Of a stretch of DNA of 43,721 bases, positions 1 to 8,458 are shown one piece after another (position 1 is the stretch's first letter; each line of letters opens with the position of its first letter). Source of the DNA: an uncultured Aquimarina sp. (lineage in GTDB: Bacteria; Bacteroidota; Bacteroidia; Flavobacteriales; Flavobacteriaceae); the NCBI GenBank assembly GCA_947489195.1, contig CANLCT010000038.1, positions 1-43,721 on the forward strand, written 5' to 3'. A program made the translations under genes and the position numbers. The notes under the pieces are model-generated. The model did not search any database and had not been told where the DNA came from. It was given only the letters and a program-made list of their open reading frames with translations.

Positions 1-77
1 CCATGGAAAGGCTTATCATTGCTGGTGTCAATCATCGATGGAATGAACTTTAGGTGTGATTAAGGATAAGCATATAA
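1..77. repeat. Left copy of a 77-bp perfect terminal inverted repeat
   Basis: These bases are the exact reverse complement of 43645-43721. The match stops at base 78, where the two flanks diverge. Read rightwards, one frame stays open from base 1 to a stop at 61-63 (residues ending NFRCD), which could be the C-terminal end of a transposase, but the family is not recognised. The genes on both inner flanks are damaged exactly at the repeat boundary. That fits the outer end of an insertion sequence or other multicopy repeat at which the assembly stopped. Because the copies are inverted, they do not show a circular molecule. Confidence 0.85.
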
Positions 78-318
78 TTTTAAAGCATGATGCAAAACAA
101 GCAGGTAAACTTGTAAAAAAGGTACTAGAATTTGAACAATTAGTAGTATTAAATTCAAAATTAGGTAAGAGACTATATAATACTGAACTTAGAGTATTTG
201 TTTTATCTAAACAAACATCAATTATATACACTGTAAATTACAGTTCAAATTTATTACTTTAGTTACTTTTTGGAATAATAAAAGAGAACCTAAGGAATTG
301 GAAAAATTGCTTAAATAG
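78..318 (+). pseudogene. RelE/ParE-family toxin remnant, 5'-truncated and frameshifted
   Basis: The frame through about 250 reads a helical segment (KLVKKVLEFEQLVVLN) followed by LRVFVLSKQTSIIYTVN, and hits a stop at 260-262. In the frame of base 271 the reading continues as TLVTFWNNKREPKELEKLLK and stops at 316-318. Joined with a one-base shift near 248-253, the pieces resemble the C-terminal two thirds of a flavobacterial RelE/ParE-like toxin (R-V, IIY and W-N-x-R-x-P-x-x-L strands). The N-terminus is missing because the 77-bp repeat begins there. No antitoxin gene is visible. Family assignment is by pattern only. A sequencing indel could also explain the frameshift, but not the missing 5' end. 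Confidence 0.55.
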
Positions 319-384
319 CAGCTGATTTTTGCTTTTGAAATGGATTTAGTGGAAATTTGATGTAAGCAAGTAACAGCAATAGAA

Positions 385-1500
385 ATGACAGTAAAACAAT
401 TGATACAAGTATTTGAGCAGGAAGTACCATTGCATTATGCGGAAGGCTTTGATAATGTAGGGCTTTTGGTAGGTGATGCGCAACAAAAAATAACTAATGT
501 GCTCGTAACCTTAGATACTTTAGAAAGTGTAGTTGACGAGGCTATAGCCAAAAAATGTAATTTGATTGTTAGTTTTCATCCTATTGTATTTAAGGGGTTA
601 AAAAAAATTACAGGCAAGGATTACGTGGAGCGCGTGGTGATCAAAGCCATACAGCATAATATTGCTATTTATGCTATGCATACGGCTTTGGATAATCATT
701 GGCAAGGCGTAAATCGAATGATTTGTGATAAGTTGGACTTAGTAAATCAGCGTATTTTAATTCCTAAAAAAGAAACCATAAAAAAGCTAAACGTATATGT
801 GCCAAAAGCAAATTTTGAAGCGGTTAGAGCATCTTTGTTTACTGCTGGAGCAGGAAGTATTGGAAATTATGATGAGTGTGGTTTTTGTGTAGCAGGAACA
901 GGAAGTTATAAAGCAGGGGTAGATGCCAACCCAACCGTAGGAGCTAAAGGGGAATTTTGTGAAGCGGAAGAGGTGCAATTACAAGTCACTTTTGGGGCAC
1001 ATTTGCAAGGCCAAGTTATAAACGCGATGTTAAACTCGCACCCATACGAAGAGGTGGCTTATGAAATTACAACGTTGGAAAATGTAAATAGAAAAATAGG
1101 TATGGGTATGCTAGGCGAATTGCCCGAAGCACTTTCGGAAACAGCCGCTTTGCAGTTGATAAAAGAGCGTTTTAATGCGAAAGGAATTAGATACAGTGCT
1201 TTTTTAGGGAAACCAATAAAAAAAATTGCGGTGCTAGGTGGTAGTGGTGCCTTTGCTATTGGCAATGCCAAATCGGCTGGTGCTGATCTGTTTATTACGG
1301 CAGATATTAAGTATCACGAGTTTTATCAGGCCGAAAATAAGTTGGTTGTAGCCGATATTGGACATTATGAATCGGAACAGTACACAAAAAACTTAATTGT
1401 ATCGATACTTACGAAAAAAATCAGTAATTTTGCACCTGCCTATAATTCAGGCAATATCATATTATCGGATACAAACACCAATCCTATTAAGTATTTTTAA
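385..1500 (+). CDS. Nif3-like dinuclear metal centre protein (YbgI/YqfO family)
   Basis: A 371-residue cytosolic protein of the Nif3/YbgI family, which forms toroidal hexamers with a two-metal site. The biochemical role is unsettled; databases often label it GTP cyclohydrolase 1 type 2. The length matches the long YqfO form, with a PII-like insert in the middle (about residues 125-235) between two Nif3 halves. Visible metal-site motifs are SFHPIVFKGLK (about 63-73), HTALDNHWQGVN (about 99-110) and the C-terminal IGHYESEQ. The first histidine of the usual HHP motif is Phe here. The next gene starts 3 bp after the stop, so the two form an operon, a pairing often seen in Bacteroidetes. The ATG at 385 is preceded by in-frame stops. 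Confidence 0.9.
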   Translation: MTVKQLIQVFEQEVPLHYAEGFDNVGLLVGDAQQKITNVLVTLDTLESVVDEAIAKKCNLIVSFHPIVFKGLKKITGKDYVERVVIKAIQHNIAIYAMHTALDNHWQGVNRMICDKLDLVNQRILIPKKETIKKLNVYVPKANFEAVRASLFTAGAGSIGNYDECGFCVAGTGSYKAGVDANPTVGAKGEFCEAEEVQLQVTFGAHLQGQVINAMLNSHPYEEVAYEITTLENVNRKIGMGMLGELPEALSETAALQLIKERFNAKGIRYSAFLGKPIKKIAVLGGSGAFAIGNAKSAGADLFITADIKYHEFYQAENKLVVADIGHYESEQYTKNLIVSILTKKISNFAPAYNSGNIILSDTNTNPIKYF

Positions 1501-1503
1501 TAT

Positions 1504-2280
1504 ATGGCTAAGAAAGAAGTTACTGTTGAAGAAAAGCTAAGAGCATTATACGACTTGCAACTTATTGATTCAAGAATTGATGAAATTACGGCTATCCGTG
1601 GAGAACTTCCTTTGGAAGTAGAAGATCTTCAGGATGAAGTAGCAGGTTTGCAAACTAGATTGGATAAGTTGAAAAGCGATCTAAGTACAGTTGATGATTC
1701 TATTAAAGCAAAAAAGATTGCCATTGATGAATCAAAACAATTGATTACTAAATATCAAGAGCAACAAAAAAATGTACGTAACAATCGTGAATTTAACTCT
1801 TTGACAAAAGAAATCGAGTTTCAAGAATTGGAAATTGAATTGTCTGAAAAGCATATCAAAGAATTTAAAGCACAGATCGTTCAAAAGAAAGAAGTAATTG
1901 CTCAAACTGAGCAACGTATTTCTGATCGTAAAACGCATTTAGAGCATAAAAAATCAGAATTAGATGATATTATGGCTGAAACTCAAAAAGAGGAACAAGC
2001 CTTATTGAAAAAGTCTGAAGATTTTGAAAAGAAAATCGAAGATCGATTAGTATCTGCTTACAAGCGTATTCGTACTAATGTAAAAAATGGTTTAGCTGTA
2101 GTACCTGTTGAAAGAGGTGCATCGGGAGGATCATATTTTACTATTCCGCCACAAGTACAAGCAGAAATTGCTTCGCGCAGAAAAATCATTACAGATGAGC
2201 ATAGTGGACGTATTCTAGTTGATTTAGAATTAGCTACTGAAGAAGGAGAAAAAATGGGAAAAATGTTTGCTAAGTTTTAG
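1504..2280 (+). CDS. Coiled-coil protein of the C4-type zinc-ribbon (CdsZ-like) family, cysteines lost
   Basis: A 258-residue protein with a long antiparallel coiled coil (about residues 5-195) and a short C-terminal domain. It belongs to the family usually annotated as zinc-ribbon domain or nucleic-acid-binding protein. In typical members four cysteines bind zinc. Here the matching places read GASGGS (Ser207 and Ser210) and TDEHSG (Asp231 and Ser234), and the protein has no cysteine at all. The rest of the knuckle (TIPPQ, GRILVD) is intact, so the fold is probably kept without zinc. It follows the Nif3-like gene by 3 bp and ends at a strong terminator. Function is unknown beyond family membership. 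Confidence 0.85.
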   Translation: MAKKEVTVEEKLRALYDLQLIDSRIDEITAIRGELPLEVEDLQDEVAGLQTRLDKLKSDLSTVDDSIKAKKIAIDESKQLITKYQEQQKNVRNNREFNSLTKEIEFQELEIELSEKHIKEFKAQIVQKKEVIAQTEQRISDRKTHLEHKKSELDDIMAETQKEEQALLKKSEDFEKKIEDRLVSAYKRIRTNVKNGLAVVPVERGASGGSYFTIPPQVQAEIASRRKIITDEHSGRILVDLELATEEGEKMGKMFAKF

Positions 2281-2303
2281 TAAATAGATTTTATTAGTAT
2301 ATG

Positions 2304-2338
2304 AAAAAACCTGAAAACGAAAGTTTTCAGGTTTTTTT
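2304..2338 (+). terminator. Rho-independent terminator after the Nif3/zinc-ribbon operon
   Basis: A 10-bp stem (ACCTGAAAAC, 2309-2318, with its complement at 2323-2332) closes a GAAA tetraloop. It is preceded by an A tract and followed by seven T residues. It starts 23 bp after the stop codon at 2280. The A tract upstream could let it work in both directions, which would suit the convergent metE gene. Confidence 0.9.
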
Positions 2339-2407
2339 GTGCAATTATATGTAATAGTCATAATTTAATCTGACAACTCACAACTTAGAACTGTCAACTA
2401 AAAAAAG

Positions 2408-4726
2408 TTAAGCTTCAACACTAACTTTAGCTCTCATCTTTTTTGCAGCATCCACTAAGTTGATCAATGCCGATTTTGTTTCGGGCCACTCACGTGTTTT
2501 TAAACCACAATCTGGGTTTACCCAAATATTACGCGTTGGTAATAAATCATTTGCTTTAATTAATAAGTGTTCTATTTCATCAATTCCGGGCACTCTTGGA
2601 GAGTGAATATCATATACTCCAGGACCAATTTCATTAGGGTACTTAAAGTTAACAAAAGCATTAAGTAATTCCATTTCAGATCTCGAAGTTTCAATGGTAA
2701 TTACATCGGCATCCATAGCGGCAATATGTTCAATGATATCATTGAATTCAGAATAGCACATATGTGTGTGTATTTGTGTTTCGTTTTTAACACCACTAGC
2801 CGAAATTCTAAAACTTTCGATGGCCCAGTTTAAGTAGCTTTCCCAAGCTTCTTTTCTAAGTGGTAAACCTTCTCTAATAGCAGGTTCGTCAATTTGTATA
2901 ACCTGTAAGCCTGCTTTTTCTAGGTCTACGACTTCATCCCTAATAGCAAATGCAATTTGTTGGCATGTAGTGGAACGTGGTTGATCGTTGCGTACAAATG
3001 ACCATTGTAAAATAGTAACAGGACCTGTTAACATTCCTTTTACTGGTTTTTTAGTAAGTGATTGAGCATAAGTGGACCATTTTACCGTCATTGGTGCCGA
3101 ACGATATACATCGCCATAAATAATAGGTGGTTTAACACATCGGCTACCATAACTTTGTACCCAACCATAGCTTGAAAATGCAAAACCTTCTAGTTTTTCA
3201 CCAAAGTACTCCACCATATCATTACGTTCAAATTCTCCGTGGACTAAAACATCAATTCCTGTGTCTTCTTGAAAGCGAATGGTTTCTTCGGTTTCATCGG
3301 CAATATATTGATCATATACAGCCTGCGAAATTTCATTCTTTTTAAGCTGCGAACGCCATTTACGTACTTCCTTTGTTTGCGGAAACGAGCCTATGGTAGT
3401 AGTAGGAAACAAAGGCAAGTTAAGGGCTTGTTGCTGTAGTATTTGTCGCGAGGCAAAGACAGCACTTCGTTGGCTATCATTTTTTGTTAGTTTTGCTACT
3501 CTTTTTTTGGTGACTTTATGATGTATAAGTGTTGATGTCTTTCTGTTCTGGTTAGCCAATTTGTTGGCCGCCAATTTTTCTAAAAGAACATCTGTTACAT
3601 CACCATTTAACAGCTTTTTTAAAAGGCATACTTCTTCTACTTTTTGTTTCGCGAAAGCTAACCATTGTTTGACCTCATTAGGTAGTGTTTTTTTGTTAGT
3701 TTCTATTGTTAAATCGATAGGACTATGCAGTAATGAACATGAAGTAGCAATCCAAATGTTTTCTTTAGGAATTTTTTTTAAGGCTTTTCTTAATTGAATT
3801 AAAGAAGCTTCAAAGTCATTTTTCCAAATATTACGTCCGTCAACAATTCCTAACGAAAGGATTTGCTGTTGAGTATAAAATTCTGAATTTAAAATAGTAT
3901 CTAATTGCTCAGGACAACGAGATAAATCAATATGCAATGCATGAACAGGCAGTTGTAGGGCAGTAGCCAAATTAGCGCCATAACAGCCAAAATAATTGGT
4001 AGCTATAATTTTTAGATTAGGAAATTCAGTAGCTATTTTTTCGTAAGTCTTTGTAATCGCAGCTTTTTCTTTAGTAGTAAGATCAAGTGACAAACAAGGT
4101 TCGTCTAATTGTATATATTGAGCGCCAGCTATTGATAATTGCACTAATTGTTGAAAAAATACAGGAAGTAATTTATCTAGCAGATCAATACGGTCAAACC
4201 CTGCTTCTTTTTCTTTTCCTAATAAAAGGTAAGTAACAGGCGAAATTAATACTGGTTTTGTGATAATCCCTAGTGCTTTAGCTTCTTTAAATTCATCAAC
4301 GGCTTTGTTAGAGAATAATTCAAAACTTTGATCTTTTGAAAATTCGGGAACAATATAATGATAGTTAGTGTCAAACCATTTTGTCATTTCCATAGCGGTA
4401 ATGTCATATTCGGCGGTTTGGATTCCACGAGCCATGGCAAAATACAAATCTGAAGGAGCGGCATTATTTTTTAAGTTGGTATAACGCTCAGGAATACACC
4501 CATAGGTTAAAGAGGTGTCTAAAACTTGGTCGTAAAATGAAAAATCATTAGATGGAATTAAATCAAGCCCCAATTCTTGTTGAAACTTCCAGTTTTCCTC
4601 TCTTATTTGTTTGGCTACTTGTTGTAAATCATTAAAGGAACTGTTTTTTTTCCAGTATTTTTCAAGGGATTTTTTTAATTCTCTGTGTCCTCCAATTCGA
4701 GGAAATCCTAAGATGTTTGTTTTCAT
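2408..4726 (-). CDS. metE: Cobalamin-independent methionine synthase
   Basis: The 772-residue product transfers the methyl group of 5-methyltetrahydropteroyl-tri-glutamate to homocysteine, the last step of methionine synthesis, in the cytosol. The N-terminal half starts MKTNILGFPRIGGHRELKK, the usual MetE start. The C-terminal half carries the zinc ligands: His and Cys in HTHMCYSEF, Glu in ITIETSRSEME, and Cys in NPDCGLKTREW. A longer reading from a TTG at 4753 is possible, but the ATG at 4726 fits the family. The gene is divergent from an Lrp/AsnC regulator. The roughly 230-bp space between them holds a short inverted repeat (CCTCG/CGAGG arms, 4808-4828) and a CAACTTTG box on this strand like a -7 element. 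Control by the neighbouring regulator is plausible but not shown. Confidence 0.97.
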   Translation of the reverse strand: MKTNILGFPRIGGHRELKKSLEKYWKKNSSFNDLQQVAKQIREENWKFQQELGLDLIPSNDFSFYDQVLDTSLTYGCIPERYTNLKNNAAPSDLYFAMARGIQTAEYDITAMEMTKWFDTNYHYIVPEFSKDQSFELFSNKAVDEFKEAKALGIITKPVLISPVTYLLLGKEKEAGFDRIDLLDKLLPVFFQQLVQLSIAGAQYIQLDEPCLSLDLTTKEKAAITKTYEKIATEFPNLKIIATNYFGCYGANLATALQLPVHALHIDLSRCPEQLDTILNSEFYTQQQILSLGIVDGRNIWKNDFEASLIQLRKALKKIPKENIWIATSCSLLHSPIDLTIETNKKTLPNEVKQWLAFAKQKVEEVCLLKKLLNGDVTDVLLEKLAANKLANQNRKTSTLIHHKVTKKRVAKLTKNDSQRSAVFASRQILQQQALNLPLFPTTTIGSFPQTKEVRKWRSQLKKNEISQAVYDQYIADETEETIRFQEDTGIDVLVHGEFERNDMVEYFGEKLEGFAFSSYGWVQSYGSRCVKPPIIYGDVYRSAPMTVKWSTYAQSLTKKPVKGMLTGPVTILQWSFVRNDQPRSTTCQQIAFAIRDEVVDLEKAGLQVIQIDEPAIREGLPLRKEAWESYLNWAIESFRISASGVKNETQIHTHMCYSEFNDIIEHIAAMDADVITIETSRSEMELLNAFVNFKYPNEIGPGVYDIHSPRVPGIDEIEHLLIKANDLLPTRNIWVNPDCGLKTREWPETKSALINLVDAAKKMRAKVSVEA

Positions 4727-4957
4727 GTTGCTAGATTTTATTGGCATTGCCAAAGGGTATAATGCTCCGGGATTTGCCTTGAAATTAAAATTCAGTTTTA
4801 TTCATATGCCTCGCGGGCTTGCTTCGAGGTAATTTATTCCTTGCAAAGTTGAGGATGAAAATCATATTATCTATTTTTATAATAAATTATGGATTAAATA
4901 ACTATTAATGATTATTTTTAAGGTTATAATATCTTTTTTAAATAACAAAGCTTAGTG

Positions 4958-5437
4958 ATGAAAGAAAAATATTCTGCCAAAGAGATTGATGCAATTGATG
5001 TGAAATTGTTAAAACTACTACAGCGTAACTCGAATTTGACGACTAAAGAGTTAGCAAATAAGGTGAACTTATCATCGACACCCGTTTTTGAAAGAGTAAA
5101 AAGATTAGAACAATCGGGGTATATTAAGCAATATGTAGCTATTTTGGATGCCGATAAATTGGATAAAGGTTTAACGGTGTTTTGTAACATTAAACTCTCG
5201 CAACATACCAAAGAAATCGGGAATGCTTTTGTACATGATATAAAAGCAATTGATGAGGTAACGGAATGTTATAATATTTCGGGAGACTATGATTTTTTAC
5301 TAAAAATTTTAGTGAAGGATATGAAGCATTACCAGGATTTTGTGTTGAATGGTTTGGGTTCGGTTAAAAATGTGGGAAGTGCTCACAGTACCTTTGTCAT
5401 GGGCGAAATTAAGCATACAACGGCAGTGCCGTTGTAG
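4958..5437 (+). CDS. Lrp/AsnC-family transcriptional regulator
   Basis: A 159-residue regulator. The N-terminal AsnC-type winged helix-turn-helix covers about residues 8-60 (IDVKLLKLLQRNSNLTTKEL, then LSSTPVFERVKRLEQSGYI). It is followed by a RAM/ligand-sensing ferredoxin-like domain (about 65-150, with the typical SGDYDFLLKILVKD). Members bind amino acids and act as dimers to octamers. The first start codon is a GTG at 4955, but the ATG directly after it is the likelier start. It is transcribed away from metE, so methionine or one-carbon control is a reasonable guess. In flavobacteria such regulators are common and their ligands are rarely known. Confidence 0.9.
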   Translation: MKEKYSAKEIDAIDVKLLKLLQRNSNLTTKELANKVNLSSTPVFERVKRLEQSGYIKQYVAILDADKLDKGLTVFCNIKLSQHTKEIGNAFVHDIKAIDEVTECYNISGDYDFLLKILVKDMKHYQDFVLNGLGSVKNVGSAHSTFVMGEIKHTTAVPL

Positions 5438-5441
5438 TATG

Positions 5442-5990
5442 TTACTCATATTTCCCTTCCGCTTCTAAAGCCAATTTTATATGCGCCAAATGATGTTGAC
5501 AATGCCAAGCGTAAGTGCCTATGGTTTCATCTAATCTAAAATGAGTGCCATGCTCGGGGTGCATAAATTGTTTTTCATAATCGGAATGTTGTAAGCTTTT
5601 AAGTAATTGTACCCATTTATTATGAAGTCCCGTGAGGAGTAAGATGGAATTTTCTAAATGATCATCTTGTGAGTCGGAGAGCAGTGCCCATTTATCTTCA
5701 AAATATGGGCGAATAGTTGGTGTTTCTTCTGTAAGACTTAATTTAAAACGAATAAAAGCATTCATATGGCTATCGGCGCAATGATGAACTACTTGCTTTA
5801 AGCTCCAGCCATGGGGTCTGTACTTCCAGTTTTTTTGAGTGCTACTTAAATTTGTTGTTGCTTCTTTAATAGCAGTTGGAAATTCTTCAATTATATCCAC
5901 CCAAGTAGCTATTAAACTTGAAGGGATATAAGCTGGAGCGGTAAATTCTCCCACAGGGAATTTGAGTGAGTGTAATTCGTCTGAAGTCAT
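5442..5990 (-). CDS. DinB/YfiT-type metal-dependent protein (BstA-like)
   Basis: A 182-residue four-helix-bundle protein of the DinB superfamily, YfiT/BstA subgroup. Several members are bacillithiol S-transferases; others are unassigned. The three metal-binding histidines of the fold are visible: one in the VVHHCADSHMN segment and two in the C-terminal WHCQHHLAHI. KWALLSDS follows a PYFEDKW motif typical of the subgroup. No signal peptide. Its stop lies 4 bp from the stop of the convergent Lrp gene, with no room for a terminator. The acyl-CoA dehydrogenase gene lies 45 bp upstream on the same strand, so the two may be co-transcribed. Confidence 0.8.
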   Translation of the reverse strand: MTSDELHSLKFPVGEFTAPAYIPSSLIATWVDIIEEFPTAIKEATTNLSSTQKNWKYRPHGWSLKQVVHHCADSHMNAFIRFKLSLTEETPTIRPYFEDKWALLSDSQDDHLENSILLLTGLHNKWVQLLKSLQHSDYEKQFMHPEHGTHFRLDETIGTYAWHCQHHLAHIKLALEAEGKYE

Positions 5991-6035
5991 AATTGATATT
6001 TACCTTAAAAATAGCTTTTTGTTCGAATTGAATGA

Positions 6036-7178
6036 TTAATCTTTAAGAATTTTTCTTGAAATTACAATTTTTTGTATTTCGCTAGTTCCTTCATAAATCT
6101 GTGTAATTTTAGCATCACGCATTAAACGCTCTACATGGTACTCTTTTACATAACCATTACCACCATGTATTTGAACAGCTTCAATGGTAACATCCATAGC
6201 CGCTTGCGAGGCTACTAATTTGGCAACAGCACTCGATAAATCATAATCTAACCCATTATCTTTATCTATGGCAGATTTATACACTAACATGCGTGCGCCT
6301 TCAATTTGCGTATACATATCGGCTAGTTTAAAAGCGATGGCTTGGTGGTTGCATATTTCGGTACCAAACGCCTTTCTAATTTTAGAATAAGCAAGCGATT
6401 TTTCATAAGCACCTTGGGCAATTCCTAATGCTTGCGCAGCAATTCCTATTCTTCCACCCGAAAGGGTTTTCATAGCAAATTTAAATCCAAAACCATCTTC
6501 GGCAATGCGGTTTTCTTTAGGTACTTTAACATCATTAAAAATTAGTGAATGTGTATCGCTACTTCGAATGCCTAGTTTGTCTTCTTTTGGACCAATTTCA
6601 AAACCTTCCCAGCCTTTTTCAACAATAAATACATTAATGCCTTTGTGTTTTAAATCGGGATGTGTTTGCGCTATAACTAAATAATAATCGGCACTACCTC
6701 CATTGGTAATCCAGTTTTTGGTACCATTTAAAAGGTAATGATCCTCTTTTTCAATAGCCGTTGTTTTTTGTGAAGTGGCATCGCTACCAGCTTCGGGTTC
6801 CGAAAGTGCAAAAGCGCCTAGTTTTTTACCAGTAACTAATGGAATTAAGTATTTTTTCTTTTGTTCATGAGATCCATATTCATCCAAGCCCCAGCAGACT
6901 AATGAATTGTTAACAGACATAATTACCGAAGCAGAAGCATCAATTTTAGAGAGTTCTTCTAAGGCAATAACATAGGATAGCGTATCCATTCCGCCACCGC
7001 CATATTCGGGATCATTCATCATACCCATAAATCCTAAATCGCCCATTTTTTTAACTTGTTCAGTCGGGAAAATTTGTTGTGTATCTCTTTCTATAACACC
7101 TGCCTCAAGTTCTTGTTGTGCAAAATCTCTGGCAGCATCACGGATCATTATATGTTCTTCTGTTAATTCGAAATTCAT
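6036..7178 (-). CDS. Acyl-CoA dehydrogenase (short/medium chain type)
   Basis: The 380-residue FAD enzyme oxidises acyl-CoA to trans-2-enoyl-CoA in the cytosol, passing electrons to electron-transfer flavoprotein. It has the three standard parts: N-terminal helical domain, middle beta domain with SEPEAGSDATS (FAD and substrate contacts), and C-terminal helical domain with the family signature GGRIGIAAQALGIAQGAYE and the catalytic Glu in IYEGTSEIQ. The sequence is typical of the butyryl-CoA dehydrogenase-like enzymes abundant in flavobacteria. The chain length handled cannot be read from the sequence. It is divergent from anmK, sharing a 90-bp promoter region. Confidence 0.93.
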   Translation of the reverse strand: MNFELTEEHIMIRDAARDFAQQELEAGVIERDTQQIFPTEQVKKMGDLGFMGMMNDPEYGGGGMDTLSYVIALEELSKIDASASVIMSVNNSLVCWGLDEYGSHEQKKKYLIPLVTGKKLGAFALSEPEAGSDATSQKTTAIEKEDHYLLNGTKNWITNGGSADYYLVIAQTHPDLKHKGINVFIVEKGWEGFEIGPKEDKLGIRSSDTHSLIFNDVKVPKENRIAEDGFGFKFAMKTLSGGRIGIAAQALGIAQGAYEKSLAYSKIRKAFGTEICNHQAIAFKLADMYTQIEGARMLVYKSAIDKDNGLDYDLSSAVAKLVASQAAMDVTIEAVQIHGGNGYVKEYHVERLMRDAKITQIYEGTSEIQKIVISRKILKD

Positions 7179-7268
7179 AGGAAGCTCTATTTTTTTTGTT
7201 ATGCACGCATAATATATGAATAATTCTAAAGTTACGGAAAAGTTGTTTCAAAAATGTATTTTTAAAAA

Positions 7269-8348
7269 ATGAAAACAATGCATGTTATAGGAGTAATGTC
7301 GGGAACCTCATTGGATGGTATTGATGTGGCCGAAATTACTTTTTCAGCTACTAAAAATTGGCATTTTGAGTTAGGAGTTTGTAAAACTTATGGGTATTCC
7401 CAATTCTGGGAAGATCGATTAAGAAGTGCGCCTAGCTTATCTTCTAAGGAATTGGAAGAACTGAATAAAGCGTATACCGTGTATTTGGCATCGGTGATTA
7501 ATGAGTTTATTATTGAGAATCACATCACAGAAATAGATGCAGTGTGTAGCCATGGTCATACCATTTTGCATCAACCCCATAATGGATTTACGTTACAGAT
7601 AGGAAACTTGCCAGAATTAGCCATTTTGTTACAAAAAAAAGTAGTTTGTGATTTTAGAGTAGCTGATGTGGCTCATGGAGGGCAAGGTGCTCCATTAGTG
7701 CCTATAGGAGATCAATTATTGTTTGCTAACTATAACTATTGTATCAATTTTGGTGGTTTTGCAAATATTTCTTTTGAGAAAACAGGAAAAATGATCGCTT
7801 ATGATATTTGTCCTGTTAACGTAGTGCTTAACGCCTATGCCTTAAAATTAGGAAAGGCTTATGATGCCGAAGGCAGTTTTGCAAAAACAGGAAAAATACA
7901 TGAAGCATTATTGAAGGCTTTAAATGAATTAAGCTTTTATAAAATGCTTCCTCCAAAATCATTAGGTATTGAATGGGTAAATGCAGTAGTTTTTCCGTTG
8001 ATTGAATCGTACAAATTATCGCCACAAGATGTATTGCGAACTTTTACAGCGCATATTGCTCAATGTGTTGGAAAATCACTCGAAACACCTTCTAACGGAA
8101 GTGATATAAAAGTATTAATAACAGGTGGAGGTGTGTATAATACATTTTTAGTAAATGAAATTAAAAAATATACAACAGCTAGTATTATACTGCCAAATTC
8201 AAAATTAATAGAATATAAAGAAGCTTTAATTTTTGGTTTACTAGGCGTATTAAAGCTAAAAGGAAAAGTAAATGTGTTAGCCAGTGTGACTGGAGCAAAA
8301 AGGGATCATTCTTCGGGAAAAATTTTTGAATCTAAATCAAGTATTTGA
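7269..8348 (+). CDS. anmK: Anhydro-N-acetylmuramic acid kinase
   Basis: A 359-residue sugar kinase of the ASKHA fold. It cleaves and phosphorylates 1,6-anhydro-MurNAc to MurNAc-6-phosphate during recycling of cell-wall peptidoglycan. The start IGVMSGTSLDGIDVAE is diagnostic (phosphate-binding loop). Also visible are CSHGHTILHQP, DFRVADVAHGGQGAPLVP with the catalytic Asp, NFGGFANIS, and the C-terminal ITGGGVYN adenosine motif. Length is normal for the family. No other recycling genes adjoin it. The nhaB gene follows after 110 bp with its own promoter. Confidence 0.96.
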   Translation: MKTMHVIGVMSGTSLDGIDVAEITFSATKNWHFELGVCKTYGYSQFWEDRLRSAPSLSSKELEELNKAYTVYLASVINEFIIENHITEIDAVCSHGHTILHQPHNGFTLQIGNLPELAILLQKKVVCDFRVADVAHGGQGAPLVPIGDQLLFANYNYCINFGGFANISFEKTGKMIAYDICPVNVVLNAYALKLGKAYDAEGSFAKTGKIHEALLKALNELSFYKMLPPKSLGIEWVNAVVFPLIESYKLSPQDVLRTFTAHIAQCVGKSLETPSNGSDIKVLITGGGVYNTFLVNEIKKYTTASIILPNSKLIEYKEALIFGLLGVLKLKGKVNVLASVTGAKRDHSSGKIFESKSSI

Positions 8349-8404
8349 AGTATATCCAAAAGAGCTAAATTTATATTATAAAAATGATAAATATACATAA
8401 GCTA

Positions 8405-8435
8405 TTTTTTTATAGTAACAGCCTCCATATATTTG
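8405..8435 (+). promoter_or_regulatory. Bacteroidetes-type promoter for nhaB
   Basis: A TATATTTG at 8428-8435 matches the TAnnTTTG -7 element exactly. TTTT at 8405-8408, 19 bp upstream, stands in for the TTTG -33 element. Predicted start of transcription is near 8442, giving a leader of about 17 nt before the ATG at 8459. Confidence 0.5.
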
Positions 8436-8458
8436 TGATCTAACTTAATTAAAAACTG

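Noticed and set aside
4808..4828. A SAM riboswitch or operator before metE.
   Set aside because: Only a short CCTCG/CGAGG inverted repeat is seen; no recognisable riboswitch core could be traced.
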